The notes below the pieces were generated by a model. The model did not search any database. It was not told the DNA's origin and was given only the letters and a program-made list of their open reading frames with translations. From Paraburkholderia phytofirmans OLGA172 (lineage in GTDB: Bacteria > Pseudomonadota > Gammaproteobacteria > Burkholderiales > Burkholderiaceae): a stretch of 64,000 bases of DNA. Shown here piece by piece: positions 51,719 to 60,859 of this stretch (positions within the stretch are counted from its first letter, which is position 1; every line of letters starts with the position of its first letter). The stretch covers positions 3,968,001 through 4,032,000 of the forward strand of contig NZ_CP014578.1 of NCBI RefSeq assembly GCF_001634365.1, read 5' to 3'. The position numbers and the translations under genes are program-made.

Positions 51719-52555
51719 TTAGCCGCCCGTTCCCGTAGTGGACGAAGTAGACGTCAACGGCGCGTTATGCGTCGGGCCGCCGTTATTGCTTTGCGGGCCC
51801 GTCGGTCCCACCGGGTTTTCCTGCGTACCCGGAACCTGCGGCGGCGGCGGACGATGGAACTGGAACTGCGGCTGCCCGGCGGCCGTTGGGCCTTGCGGCG
51901 GAACCCCGCCACCGTTGGCGGTCGGCGCGGTAGAACGCACCGACGACTGCCTGTTGCCCGACGGCGCTTGCACGGCGTTGGTCAGCCGATTCGCGGCCTG
52001 CGCGGCCTCGGCGTTGGCGTCCGTTGACGGCACGGCTGCTGCTGCGGCGGCGTCGACGGACGGCGAAGGCGTGGTGTCCACGGCAGCCGGCGCCGCGGCT
52101 ACCGGCGCGCTAGCGCCAGTTGCCGCGCTTGCCACGTTCGGCACGGCAGCCTTCTTCTTGCCGAGCTTGTCACCGTCGATTTCCGCCAGCAACTCGAGGT
52201 TGGAAGGCAGATCGTCGCCACCCGACCAGCTGGCGACGCGGTCGCCCGCGAATATGATCACGAAGTCGCGCTGTTGCACGACGTTAGTCGAACCGCGCTT
52301 GAAATAGAACACGTAGTCCCAGCGGTCCGCGTGGAACATGTCGGTCAGCAAGGGCGTGCCGAGCAACTGCTTCACCTGCGCGCGCGACATGCCGACCTGC
52401 AGCTGTGCAGCCGCTTCTTTCGAGACGAAATTGCCTTGCACCACCGTAATACGGTACGGCGTAATGCTCTGGGCAACGCGCTGCGTCAGGCTGTCGTAGG
52501 TGGAACATCCGGCAAGAACCGCGACAGTCGCAACAGCGATCAAGGTACCCCGCAT
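51719..52555 (-). CDS. bamE: Outer-membrane assembly lipoprotein BamE (OmlA/SmpA family) with long C-terminal extension
   Basis: BamE is a small lipoprotein of the BAM complex that inserts beta-barrel proteins. The lipobox is TVAVLAGCSTYDSL (lipidated Cys near residue 16), and the BamE fold runs to about residue 130: GMSRAQVKQLLGTPLLTDMF and RWDYVFYFKRGS. The remaining about 140 residues are an unusual Ala/Pro/Ser/Gln-rich tail (ASAATGASAPVAAAP, HRPPPPQVPG), about as long as the normal protein again. GGGGGAG lies five bases before the ATG at 52555; a longer start 13 codons upstream is possible. It is divergent from fur, a conserved arrangement. Confidence 0.9.
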   Translation of the reverse strand: MRGTLIAVATVAVLAGCSTYDSLTQRVAQSITPYRITVVQGNFVSKEAAAQLQVGMSRAQVKQLLGTPLLTDMFHADRWDYVFYFKRGSTNVVQQRDFVIIFAGDRVASWSGGDDLPSNLELLAEIDGDKLGKKKAAVPNVASAATGASAPVAAAPAAVDTTPSPSVDAAAAAAVPSTDANAEAAQAANRLTNAVQAPSGNRQSSVRSTAPTANGGGVPPQGPTAAGQPQFQFHRPPPPQVPGTQENPVGPTGPQSNNGGPTHNAPLTSTSSTTGTGG

Positions 52556-52713
52556 GCGGCTCCCCCGGTAGATCAATTGAGATTTTGAAATCATTTCACT
52601 CACCGTGCGGGCCCGCTGACGAGCCGCGCGAGTTTCATTCCATCGAAGATGACCAGAACGGCAAAAACACATTACTATGAGAGCCCAGCATTGTACTCTA
52701 GGGATCCCTTGTC

Positions 52714-53148
52714 ATGACCAATCCAACCGATCTCAAGAATATCGGGCTCAAGGCGACCCTTCCGCGCCTCAAAATCCTTGAGATTTTCCAGCACAGTGCG
52801 GTGCGCCATCTGACTGCAGAAGACGTCTACCGCAACCTGCTGCACGAAGAACTCGATATCGGCCTCGCAACCGTGTATCGCGTGCTGACGCAGTTCGAAC
52901 AGGCCGGCCTGCTGTCGCGCAGCAATTTCGAATCGGGCAAAGCGGTGTTCGAATTGAACGAAGGGTCGCATCACGACCACCTCGTTTGCCTCGATTGCGG
53001 GCTCGTCGAAGAGTTTTTCGACTCCGAAATCGAGAGCCGTCAGCAATCCATCGCGAAGGAACGCGGCTTCAAGCTGCAGGAACACGCGCTGGCGCTGTAC
53101 GGCGCGTGCACCAAGGAGGATTGCCCGCATCGTAAGCACCAACGTTGA
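52714..53148 (+). CDS. fur: Ferric uptake regulator
   Basis: Fur (144 residues) represses iron-uptake genes when loaded with Fe(II). The winged-helix domain spans about residues 10-85 ([17 protein letters not shown], then [12 protein letters not shown]). Metal-site residues are in [18 protein letters not shown] (His-His-Asp-His and the Cys-x-x-Cys pair), and the C-terminal [13 protein letters not shown] carries the second Cys pair. Full-length and divergent from bamE, the usual betaproteobacterial layout. No classic Fur box is obvious in the 158-base gap. Confidence 0.96.
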   Translation: MTNPTDLKNIGLKATLPRLKILEIFQHSAVRHLTAEDVYRNLLHEELDIGLATVYRVLTQFEQAGLLSRSNFESGKAVFELNEGSHHDHLVCLDCGLVEEFFDSEIESRQQSIAKERGFKLQEHALALYGACTKEDCPHRKHQR

Positions 53149-53198
53149 ATTGATGCAATGCCGGCCGCGTCGGGGTGCGCGGTTCGGTGGGCAACGAG

Positions 53199-53232
53199 AA
53201 AACCCGGCCGATAAAATCGGCCGGGTTTTTTT
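53199..53232 (+). terminator. fur terminator
   Basis: AAACCCGGCCGA / TCGGCCGGGTTT stem (53200-53211 with 53217-53228) with a 5-base loop, then TTTT. Confidence 0.85.
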
Positions 53233-53317
53233 ATGTGTGCGGCGCTGCGGCCGCGCCGGGAGGCTAGCGCCTCTTTGCATGTGCGGCGTTGCTTTGCCGC
53301 CGCGTTGCGACTCCAGC

Positions 53318-53830
53318 CTACTCCGCCAACTCGACACTCGCCTCAAACAGCAGCCGCCACGGCTCGGCTAACGACAATTCATCGCAGTTGGGCTGCTCGC
53401 CGCCACGATCCACCACCACAAAATCGCTCACCTGATCGAGCGCAAGCAGCGGATGGTGCCAAACGCCTTTGGCGTAGTTCACGCCCTGCCAGCCGTCGCT
53501 CCAGAAGGCACGCATTCGCGCCGAATCGAGCTCGCCCGCTGGCGCGACGACCACCAGATAGCGGCGCGCCGTTAATGGAATGAAAGCCTGACTGCCCAGC
53601 GGATGCCGCTCCATCATCGTGATTTCGATCGGCAGCGCGCGAGGCTGCGCCCGAAACAGATTGATCAGCGGCCGGCCGCCGTTCTCCGTCACGTCGACGT
53701 TCGCGAGGTCGTGATAGCGCTCGGTCGTGCCGCCGTTAATCGGGAAATGGCGCGCGCCGGCCAGTTCGATGACGTCGCCGAACGGCGCGAAGGCCGCGCG
53801 CGTCAGACGTTCCACATGCAAGGTCTTCAT
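53318..53830 (-). CDS. allA: Ureidoglycolate lyase
   Basis: AllA (170 residues) releases urea from ureidoglycolate to give glyoxylate, late in allantoin breakdown. The cupin-like fold is recognisable: [20 protein letters not shown] near the N terminus, [21 protein letters not shown] in the centre and [13 protein letters not shown] with the conserved histidines. The ATG at 53830 (MKTLHVERL) is the family start. It is 13 bases downstream of alc, so the two enzymes are one operon. Confidence 0.93.
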   Translation of the reverse strand: MKTLHVERLTRAAFAPFGDVIELAGARHFPINGGTTERYHDLANVDVTENGGRPLINLFRAQPRALPIEITMMERHPLGSQAFIPLTARRYLVVVAPAGELDSARMRAFWSDGWQGVNYAKGVWHHPLLALDQVSDFVVVDRGGEQPNCDELSLAEPWRLLFEASVELAE

Positions 53831-53843
53831 CGATGCAACTCCG

Positions 53844-54854
53844 TTATGCGAGCTCGCCCCACAAGCGCAGGCGCGACACGCCACCGTCCGGGAAGATGTT
53901 GAAACGCACGTGCGTCACCGGCCCGAGGGACGCGATGCCGTCCGCGAATGTGTGCACGTGGTCCATCTGCAGCTTCTGTTCGCCGAGCAGCACCGGCCAG
54001 AACATCGCCTGCGTGACGAGCGAATCGTCCGTGCCGCCCGTCACCGAGGCCGCCTGAAGCGAACAGCGATCGGGGTAATTGCCCTTGAAGTGCGCCGTGT
54101 CCACTTCGATCTTGTGAATCACGCCCGGCCGCGCGAGCGCGACGATCGCCCAGTCGTTGCCCGGCTCGCGGCGGCGTCGCGTTTCCCAGCCATCGCCCAT
54201 ATTGACGCCGCGGCCCGGCATCAGCATCTGCGAGGCCGGCCCGAAGTGCTGGTTGTTCGCGGCGACAAGGTATGCGCCGTTTTCGATCGCGGCGAGATCC
54301 AGCAGCGTGCCGCGCTCGACGCGCTCCCAGTCGCGCTTCGGCTGGCCGTACACACGCAGACGCGCGAGACCGCCGTCCGGATACAGATTCACGCGCAGAT
54401 GGGTGAAGGCGCGGGCGTCGTTCACTTCGATGTAATGGTGCTGGTTGCCCTGCAACGTGGTGGCCGGCACGAGTGTTTGCCAGTCGGCATTGTCGGGCGG
54501 AACTTCGCCGTCCACGTAGCACGCGTCGATCGACGCGGCCGGCGGGAAGTTGCCGGTGAAGTGACTCGTGTCCAGATCGACGCCGTACACGACGCCCGGC
54601 CGAGCGAGCCGGATCACGCAATAGTCGTGGCCGGTGGTGCGCTTGCGGCGGGTTTCCCAGCCGTCCATCCATTTGCCGTGGTCATCGTATTTGCCGGGAA
54701 TGAACACCGCCGGCTGAGGCTCGAGCATGCGTTCTTTCGGCGCGAAGAATTCGTCGCTCGCGTAGAGCGCCTGCGCGCCCAGACGCGGGTCGGCGAGGTT
54801 CATGTAGCGACGGGTGAAGGCGGGTGCGTTGGGGTCGAGGATCGGATTGGCCAT
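53844..54854 (-). CDS. alc: Allantoicase
   Basis: Allantoicase (336 residues) cuts allantoate to ureidoglycolate and urea, the step before AllA. The protein is an internal duplication of a beta-jelly-roll domain: two matching blocks, [20 protein letters not shown] (about 62-81) and [20 protein letters not shown] (about 222-241), each followed by a [14 protein letters not shown] / [14 protein letters not shown] strand pair. Further signatures are [18 protein letters not shown] and [20 protein letters not shown] at the end. The ATG at 54854 gives [20 protein letters not shown], typical of the family. Confidence 0.94.
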   Translation of the reverse strand: MANPILDPNAPAFTRRYMNLADPRLGAQALYASDEFFAPKERMLEPQPAVFIPGKYDDHGKWMDGWETRRKRTTGHDYCVIRLARPGVVYGVDLDTSHFTGNFPPAASIDACYVDGEVPPDNADWQTLVPATTLQGNQHHYIEVNDARAFTHLRVNLYPDGGLARLRVYGQPKRDWERVERGTLLDLAAIENGAYLVAANNQHFGPASQMLMPGRGVNMGDGWETRRRREPGNDWAIVALARPGVIHKIEVDTAHFKGNYPDRCSLQAASVTGGTDDSLVTQAMFWPVLLGEQKLQMDHVHTFADGIASLGPVTHVRFNIFPDGGVSRLRLWGELA

Positions 54855-54987
54855 AGTCTCGGTCAGGCAACGAAAAGTGAGGGAGAGCCGGCGGAGTCAG
54901 CGCATCCGCCGGGGCATAACGCGCGCCGCGTTGGCGCGCTATTGAATAGCAATGAATCTGGCGACAGTGCAACGTGCTCGCGGCGGG

Positions 54988-56316
54988 TCAGACGGCTGGT
55001 ACGTGTTCGCCGGCAGTGGACTCGACGCCCACGTCTTCGCCCGCGGGCACGTAGCGCAGCGCTTTGTCACCATTCAGCACGCGATGAGCGCGCGCCCGGT
55101 CGATATCGTTTTCCCACACGGCAACCACCACCGTCGCCACGCAGTTGCCGATCAGGTTGGTCAGCGCGCGGGCAATACCGACGAACCAGTCGACCGGCAG
55201 AATCAGCACGAGGCCGAGCACGGGGATCGCAGGAATCGCGGACAGTGTCGCGGCCAGAATCACGATGGCCGAGCCGGGAATGCCGTGCGCGCCCTTCGAC
55301 GTCACCAGCGACACCAGCACCACCACGATCAGGTCATGGATGGACAGCGGCGTGTTGGTCGCCTGCGCGATGAAAATCACAGCGAGCGTCAGATAGATGG
55401 AGAAGCCATCGAGATTGAAGGAGTAACCCGTCGGAATGACAAGCCCGACAGTCGAATCCTTGACGCCCATCCATTCGAGCTTGCGCATGATCTGCGGCAG
55501 CACGGCATCTGAAGAAGCCGTACCGAGCACGATCGACAGCTCTTCGCGCAGATAGCGGATCAGCTTGAAGACGCTGAAACCGGCCAGACGCATCACGATG
55601 CCCAGCACGACCGCCACGAACACGAAACAGCTCGCGTAGAACACCAGCACCAGCATGCCGAGTTGCTTGAGCGACTCGACACCGTAGGTGCCGGTCGTGA
55701 ACGCGATCGCGCCGAGCACGCCGAGCGGCGCGAGCTTGATGATGAAACCCATCACGCGAAAGAACACCTGCGAAAGCTCGTCGATCAGGCTGCTGACGCG
55801 CTGCGCTTTATTGCCCAACAGCGATAGCGCGGAGCCGAACAGCACCGAAAACACGAGGATTTGCAGGATGTCGCCGGTCGCGAAGGCATTGATCGCCGTG
55901 TCGGGGATGATCTTCAGCAGAAAGCCGGCCGTGTCCTTGAGGCTCTTCGCGTGCTCCGTATAGGTCGACAGCGAAGCGGGGTCGAGCGAATGCAGGTTGA
56001 TGTTCATGCCGACACCGGGCCGCGTGGCGTAGGCCAGCAGCGCGCCGATCACGAGCGCAATCGTCGTCATGACCTCGAAGTAGATCACCGCCTTCAGGCC
56101 GACGCGGCCGACTTTGCGCAGATCGCCGGCATGCGCCATACCGCTCACCACCACGCAGAAGACGATCGGACCGATCACCATCTTGATCAGCTTGAGAAAG
56201 CCGTCGCCGAGCGGGCGCAGCGATTGGGCGAAATGCGGGAACACGGCGCCGACCACGATACCTGCCACCAGCGCTATGACGACCCGGCCAAACAGCGAAT
56301 TGAAGAATTTCAACAC
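54988..56316 (-). CDS. dctA: Dicarboxylate/cation symporter, DctA family
   Basis: A DAACS-family symporter of about 442 residues importing C4-dicarboxylates such as succinate or malate, with 8 transmembrane helices and re-entrant loops. Signature segments: IKMVIGPIVFCVVVSGMA, the serine-rich motif EELSIVLGTASSDAVLPQIM, GLVIPTGYSFNLDGFSIY and LVTSKGAHGIPGSAIVILAAT. The start is taken as GTG at 56316 with AGGAGG upstream; a TTG next codon is possible. Its position beside allantoin genes is uncertain in meaning. The promoter carries a GntR-type operator at 56351-56365. Confidence 0.92.
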   Translation of the reverse strand: MLKFFNSLFGRVVIALVAGIVVGAVFPHFAQSLRPLGDGFLKLIKMVIGPIVFCVVVSGMAHAGDLRKVGRVGLKAVIYFEVMTTIALVIGALLAYATRPGVGMNINLHSLDPASLSTYTEHAKSLKDTAGFLLKIIPDTAINAFATGDILQILVFSVLFGSALSLLGNKAQRVSSLIDELSQVFFRVMGFIIKLAPLGVLGAIAFTTGTYGVESLKQLGMLVLVFYASCFVFVAVVLGIVMRLAGFSVFKLIRYLREELSIVLGTASSDAVLPQIMRKLEWMGVKDSTVGLVIPTGYSFNLDGFSIYLTLAVIFIAQATNTPLSIHDLIVVVLVSLVTSKGAHGIPGSAIVILAATLSAIPAIPVLGLVLILPVDWFVGIARALTNLIGNCVATVVVAVWENDIDRARAHRVLNGDKALRYVPAGEDVGVESTAGEHVPAV

Positions 56317-56350
56317 GGCTTCCTCCTGGTTACGATACACATCTGTTCAG

Positions 56351-56365
56351 ACTGGTCCGACCAGT
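56351..56365. promoter_or_regulatory. FadR/GntR-type operator upstream of dctA
   Basis: Palindrome ACTGGTCCGACCAGT, the TGGTC-N-GACCA pattern known for GntR/FadR-family regulators. Centre is about 42 bases before the dctA start. Confidence 0.65.
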
Positions 56366-56511
56366 TCTGTTATCTCGAATAGTAGGAAGCCGATATACTG
56401 GCGTCAAGGATTCTAATCACGGTGTTTACCCGTTCCTTTCCCAGCGTTCCGGGGCCGGATTGTGCGCGTGTCACGACGCCCGTACGGGCGTTCAGAACGC
56501 GTATTACAATG

Positions 56512-56524
56512 CTGGTCAGACCGC
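56512..56524. promoter_or_regulatory. FadR/GntR-type operator upstream of the gntR-type gene
   Basis: CTGGTCAGACCGC shares the TGGTC-N-GACC core with the dctA-side operator, 21 bases before the regulator's start codon; autoregulation is likely. Confidence 0.55.
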
Positions 56525-56544
56525 AAACACCCAGGTGAGCCACG

Positions 56545-57237
56545 ATGAAAAACGTTCCGCATACCGTCACCGATGCCGCCATTGCGACCATCCGCGAACG
56601 GATCGAAGGGGGCGTCTATCCGGTGGGCAGTTTGCTGCCGGCGCAGCGCCAGCTCTCCGAGGAACTGGCGATCAGCCGTGCCTCGCTGCGCGAGGCGCTC
56701 TCAACGCTCGAAGCGCTCGGTCTGCTGATGATCCGTCCCGGCAAGGGCGTTTATGTTGAGAGTGCGCAGGCCGCGGCTGCGCAACCGTGGCGCTTCGCGG
56801 CGCAGTCGTCGCTGCCGGATACGTACCAGATGCGCTTCGCACTGGAAGGCTTTATCGCGCGCATGGCGGCGCTGGCTGTCACCGATTCCGACCTCGCCTG
56901 GTTCGAAGACAACATCACGGCCATGCAAACGGCGCTCGCCTGCGATGAACTCGACGAAGCCGCCCGCCTCGACTACGACTTCCACATGCGCATCGTGAGC
57001 ATTGCCGGCAACGCGGCGATCGAGTCGATCCTGAGCAGCGCCGCGGAAATCATGAAGGAAAGCCAGCGGATGCCGTTTTACCGGCGTGAACTGGTGCTGT
57101 CCACGTACACCGAGCATCGGGCGATTCTCGATGCGCTCAAGGCACGCGATTCCGCAGCCGCCGGCAAGGCGATCGAAACCCATATTTCGAACGCCGCGCA
57201 GCGCGCCGGCGTCTATTTCCCGACGCCGCAGGCGTAA
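56545..57237 (+). CDS. FadR/GntR-family transcriptional regulator
   Basis: A 230-residue regulator with a GntR winged helix (residues about 10-75: GSLLPAQRQLSEELAISRAS, then REALSTLEALGLLMIRPGKG) and a C-terminal FCD ligand domain with the likely metal-binding Asp and His in DYDFHMRIVSIAGN and EHRAILDAL. The divergent position beside dctA-alc-allA and the two matching operators suggest it controls those genes, with a carboxylate (possibly an allantoin breakdown product such as glyoxylate) as effector; the effector is inference. It shares a terminator with gap. Confidence 0.88.
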   Translation: MKNVPHTVTDAAIATIRERIEGGVYPVGSLLPAQRQLSEELAISRASLREALSTLEALGLLMIRPGKGVYVESAQAAAAQPWRFAAQSSLPDTYQMRFALEGFIARMAALAVTDSDLAWFEDNITAMQTALACDELDEAARLDYDFHMRIVSIAGNAAIESILSSAAEIMKESQRMPFYRRELVLSTYTEHRAILDALKARDSAAAGKAIETHISNAAQRAGVYFPTPQA

Positions 57238-57264
57238 AAAAACCGCTCCGAGGAGCGGTTTTTT
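57235..57264. terminator. Bidirectional terminator between the GntR-type gene and gap
   Basis: AAAAAACCGCTCC and GAGCGGTTTTTT form a near-perfect stem with a very short loop, A6 and T6 at the ends, between convergent genes. Confidence 0.85.
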
Positions 57265-57323
57265 GCAGTTGCCTTGCCACCGGCCCAAGACCAGCAGCAG
57301 AGGCACACGAAGCTAGACCAAGC

Positions 57324-58334
57324 TTACTTCGCGTTGGCCAGCGCCACAGCCGTATCCAGCATGCGGTTCGAGAAGCCCCACTCGTTGTCGTACCAGCTCG
57401 ACACCTTCACCAGACGGCCCGACACCTTGGTCAGCGTCGCGTCGAACGTCGACGAAGCCGGGTTGTGGTTGAAGTCGATCGAGACCAGCGGTGCGTCGTT
57501 GTAACCGAGGATGCCCTTCAGCGAGCCTTCCGACGCTTCCTTCATGATCGCGTTGACTTCCTCGACCGTCGTGTCGCGCGCGGCGATGAACGACAGGTCG
57601 ACGACCGACACGTTGATCGTCGGGACGCGGATCGCGTAGCCGTCCAGCTTGCCGTTCAGTTCCGGCAGCACGAGACCCACTGCCGAGGCAGCACCGGTCT
57701 TGGTCGGAATCTGGCTGTGCGTGGCCGAGCGCGCGCGGCGCAGGTCTTCGTGGTACACGTCCGTCAGAACCTGGTCGTTCGTGTAAGCGTGAATCGTCGT
57801 CATCAGGCCGTTCACCAGCCCGATCTTGTCGTTCAGCGGTTTCACCAACGGTGCCAGGCAGTTGGTCGTGCACGATGCGTTCGAGATCACCGTGTCCGAT
57901 GCCTTCAGGACGTTGTGGTTCACGCCGTAGACGATCGTTGCGTCGACGTCCTTACCGCCCGGCGCCGAGATGATGACCTTCTTTGCGCCGCCCTTGATGT
58001 GCGCGCTAGCCTTTTCCTTGGTCGTGAAAAAGCCCGTGCATTCCATCACGACGTCGACGTTCAGCTCGCCCCACGGCAGTTCTGCCGGATTGCGGTTAGC
58101 CAGCACGCGGATCTTGTCGCCGTTGACGACCAGGTAGTCGCCGTCCACCGAGACTTCGCCCGGGAACTTGCCATGCGCGGTGTCGTATTGCGTCAGGTGA
58201 GCGTTGGTCTTGGCATCGCCAAGATCGTTGATGGCGACGATTTCGATATCGTGCTTCTTGCCGTTTTCATAGAAGGCGCGCAGCGTGTTGCGGCCGATCC
58301 GGCCGTAGCCGTTGATTGCGACGCGAATCGTCAT
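57324..58334 (-). CDS. gap: Glyceraldehyde-3-phosphate dehydrogenase
   Basis: GapA-type enzyme, 336 residues, oxidising glyceraldehyde-3-phosphate with NAD. The Rossmann start is [19 protein letters not shown], the catalytic cysteine lies in [16 protein letters not shown] with the partner histidine in [19 protein letters not shown] stretch, and the C-terminal [14 protein letters not shown] is the family end. It is downstream of tkt by 95 bases; a 9-bp hairpin without T run sits in that gap (58391-58415). Both serve the pentose-phosphate/Entner-Doudoroff output. Confidence 0.97.
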   Translation of the reverse strand: MTIRVAINGYGRIGRNTLRAFYENGKKHDIEIVAINDLGDAKTNAHLTQYDTAHGKFPGEVSVDGDYLVVNGDKIRVLANRNPAELPWGELNVDVVMECTGFFTTKEKASAHIKGGAKKVIISAPGGKDVDATIVYGVNHNVLKASDTVISNASCTTNCLAPLVKPLNDKIGLVNGLMTTIHAYTNDQVLTDVYHEDLRRARSATHSQIPTKTGAASAVGLVLPELNGKLDGYAIRVPTINVSVVDLSFIAARDTTVEEVNAIMKEASEGSLKGILGYNDAPLVSIDFNHNPASSTFDATLTKVSGRLVKVSSWYDNEWGFSNRMLDTAVALANAK

Positions 58335-58429
58335 GGTCTATCTCCTGATGGCTGAAAAAAATCTTCCATGTGGGTCTGATTTGCGGGGATTGCCGCGCGT
58401 GGGGTCCGCGCGGCAGCCGCGAATGCAGA

Positions 58430-60451
58430 TCAGCCCAAGGCGGCTTTGGCCGTCGCTACCACGTGCTCGACGGTGAAGCCGAAATGCTTGAACAGCACGC
58501 CAGCCGGGGCCGATTCGCCGAACGTGTCGATGCCGACCACGCCGCCTTCCAGACCCACGTACTTGCGCCAGAAATCCGTGACACCCGCTTCGATCGCGAC
58601 GCGGCGCACGCCATGCGGCAGCACGCGTTCACGGTATTCGGCGTCCTGCTTGTCGAACACGGTGGTCGACGGCATCGACACGACGCGTGCCGCGATGCCT
58701 TCGCGAGCGAGCGGCTCGACCGCGTTCAACGCCAGTTCGACTTCCGAACCGGTGGCGATCAGGATGACCTTGCGCGCGACGATCTCGTCGTTCCAGTCGC
58801 GCAGCACGTAACCACCCTTCTCGATGTTGGCGATCTGCGCGTCGGTACGCTCCGAGAACGGCAGGTTCTGACGGCTGAAGATCAGGCACGACGGGCCGTG
58901 GTGCTCGACCGCGTGGGTCCAGGCCACCGCCGTTTCGACCGTATCGGCCGGGCGCCACACTTGCAGATTCGGAATCAGACGCAGGCTCGCGACGTGCTCG
59001 ATCGACTGGTGGGTCGGGCCGTCTTCGCCCAGACCGATCGAGTCGTGCGTGAACACGAAAATGGACGGCGCCTTCATCAGCGCGGCGACGCGCAGCGCGT
59101 TGCGGCTGTAGTCGGAGAACGTCAGGAACGTGCCGCCGAAGGCCTTGAAGCCGCCATGCAGCGCGATGCCGTTGATCGCAGCGCTCATGCCGAACTCGCG
59201 CACGCCGTAGTTCACGTAGTTGCCGGCTGCCTTGCCTTCAGCGTTCACCCGCACCGGCTTGGCGGCCTTCCAGTTGGTCAGGTTCGAACCGGTCAGGTCG
59301 GCGGAACCGCCGAGCAGTTCCGGCAACACGGCCGACAAACCTTCGATAGCTTGTTGCGAAGCCTTACGTGTCGCGACGGTTTCCGCGCGTTCGTTCGCAC
59401 CGGCGATGATGGCCTTGGCCTTTTCTTTCCAGTCGGCGGGCAATTGCTTCGCGTCGCGGCGCTTGAATTCCGCGGCTTCCTGCGGGTATTTCGCTGCGTA
59501 CGCTGCAAACGCCTTGTCCCAGTCGGACTCGATGCGCGCGCCGGCTTCCTTCGCGTCCCATGCTGCGTAGACTTCCTGCGGAATCACGAACGGCTCCCAC
59601 TTCCAGCCGATCGCTTCACGCGTTGCTGCGATTTCCTTGTCGCCGAGCGGCGCGCCGTGCGAGTCGTGGCTGCCAGCCTTGGTCGGCGCGCCTTCGCCGA
59701 TCACGGTTTTGCAGCAGATCAGCGTCGGCTTGTCCGACAGCTTGGCTTGCTTGATCGCGGCGTCCACCGCGTCGACGTCATGGCCGACCACGTTCGGGAT
59801 CACGTTCCAGCCGTACGCTTCGAAGCGCTTCGGCGTGTCGTCGTGGAACCAGTGGACCACTTCGCCGTCGATCGAGATGCCGTTGTCGTCGTAGAACGCG
59901 ATCAGCTTGTTCAGCTTCAGCACGCCCGCGAGCGAGCAGGCTTCGTGCGAGATGCCTTCCATCAGGCAGCCGTCGCCGACGAACACGTACGTGTGGTGGT
60001 CGACGATTGTCGCGTCAGGCTTGTTGAATTCGGTGGCGAGCAGCGACTCGGCGAGCGCCATGCCGACCGCGTTTGCCAGCCCCTGGCCGAGCGGGCCGGT
60101 GGTCGTTTCGACGCCCGGCGTGATGCCGTATTCCGGATGGCCCGGCGTCTTCGAATGCATCTGGCGGAAGTTCTTCAGCTCTTCCATCGGCAGGTCGTAG
60201 CCGGTCAGGTGCAGCAGCGAATACAGCAGCATCGAGCCGTGGCCGTTCGACAGAATGAAACGGTCGCGATCGGCCCACTGCGGGTTCTTCGGATTGTGGC
60301 GCAGATGGCGCGACCACAGCGCCACGCCGATTTCGGCCATGCCCATCGGCATGCCGGGGTGGCCGGAATTCGCTTTTTGAACAGCGTCCATGGACAACGC
60401 GCGGATTGCGTTGGCCATCAGGGAAGTGGGTGCGGGAGACGGGGTCGTCAT
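58430..60451 (-). CDS. tkt: Transketolase
   Basis: A ThDP-dependent enzyme of 673 residues exchanging two-carbon units between sugar phosphates. Thiamine diphosphate and Mg binding is seen in [14 protein letters not shown] (the GDG motif), with [20 protein letters not shown] in the N-terminal domain. The middle pyrimidine domain contains [20 protein letters not shown], and [19 protein letters not shown] is the family signature. The ATG at 60451 (MTTPSPAPT) is chosen; similarity begins about 15 residues later. It precedes gap, so a tkt-gap transcript is likely. Confidence 0.96.
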   Translation of the reverse strand: MTTPSPAPTSLMANAIRALSMDAVQKANSGHPGMPMGMAEIGVALWSRHLRHNPKNPQWADRDRFILSNGHGSMLLYSLLHLTGYDLPMEELKNFRQMHSKTPGHPEYGITPGVETTTGPLGQGLANAVGMALAESLLATEFNKPDATIVDHHTYVFVGDGCLMEGISHEACSLAGVLKLNKLIAFYDDNGISIDGEVVHWFHDDTPKRFEAYGWNVIPNVVGHDVDAVDAAIKQAKLSDKPTLICCKTVIGEGAPTKAGSHDSHGAPLGDKEIAATREAIGWKWEPFVIPQEVYAAWDAKEAGARIESDWDKAFAAYAAKYPQEAAEFKRRDAKQLPADWKEKAKAIIAGANERAETVATRKASQQAIEGLSAVLPELLGGSADLTGSNLTNWKAAKPVRVNAEGKAAGNYVNYGVREFGMSAAINGIALHGGFKAFGGTFLTFSDYSRNALRVAALMKAPSIFVFTHDSIGLGEDGPTHQSIEHVASLRLIPNLQVWRPADTVETAVAWTHAVEHHGPSCLIFSRQNLPFSERTDAQIANIEKGGYVLRDWNDEIVARKVILIATGSEVELALNAVEPLAREGIAARVVSMPSTTVFDKQDAEYRERVLPHGVRRVAIEAGVTDFWRKYVGLEGGVVGIDTFGESAPAGVLFKHFGFTVEHVVATAKAALG

Positions 60452-60859
60452 GTCGAGTCCGGAGACAGAGTCAGAAAGCGGTACGCGCTTGAGGCCCGGC
60501 TGCTCGAATGCCAGTCCACTTCGGCGCACGGTGCGGCGCCGGGAGACGCGAGGCGGGCAGAGCAAACGGACAAGGCTGAAAGCGTGACATTCTAACAGAA
60601 CGTTCACCAGCCCCCTCGCGGGGACGCCCGCCTCGCTGCCTGGTCCGCGCTGGGTCCGCGCTGGGTCCGCGCTGGGCCCTAGCTGGGTCTGCGCTGGGTC
60701 TTAGCTGGCTGCGAGCTGGTTCTGGGGTGGCCGCACGCTGGTTCTTGGGTGGCCGCGCCAGTTCGAGCCGGCGCTGCATGCGGACGGGGTCACGCCGCGA
60801 GTGCGCCTTTACAATTGAGCGACACCAACCCACCGCGCTCCGAAAGGAGCCCGCCATCC
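60452..60859. other. Intergenic region between tkt and speE
   Basis: 408 bases, divergent promoters expected. It contains a degenerate 11-base tandem repeat (60641-60750). AAGGAG at 60844-60849 is the ribosome-binding site of the speE-like gene. No gene was seen. Confidence 0.5.
60641..60750. repeat. Degenerate 11-base tandem repeat (TGGGTCCGCGC)n
   Basis: About nine to ten units of 11 bases, starting TGGTCCGCGC, TGGGTCCGCGC twice, TGGGCCCTAGC, TGGGTCTGCGC, TGGGTCTTAGC, TGGCTGCGAGC, then drifting. Because 11 is not a multiple of 3 it is not a coding repeat. Confidence 0.85.

Noticed and set aside
58370..60595. A 741-codon plus-strand open frame opposite tkt
   Set aside because: Antisense to transketolase with all motifs intact; no domain or start signal of its own.
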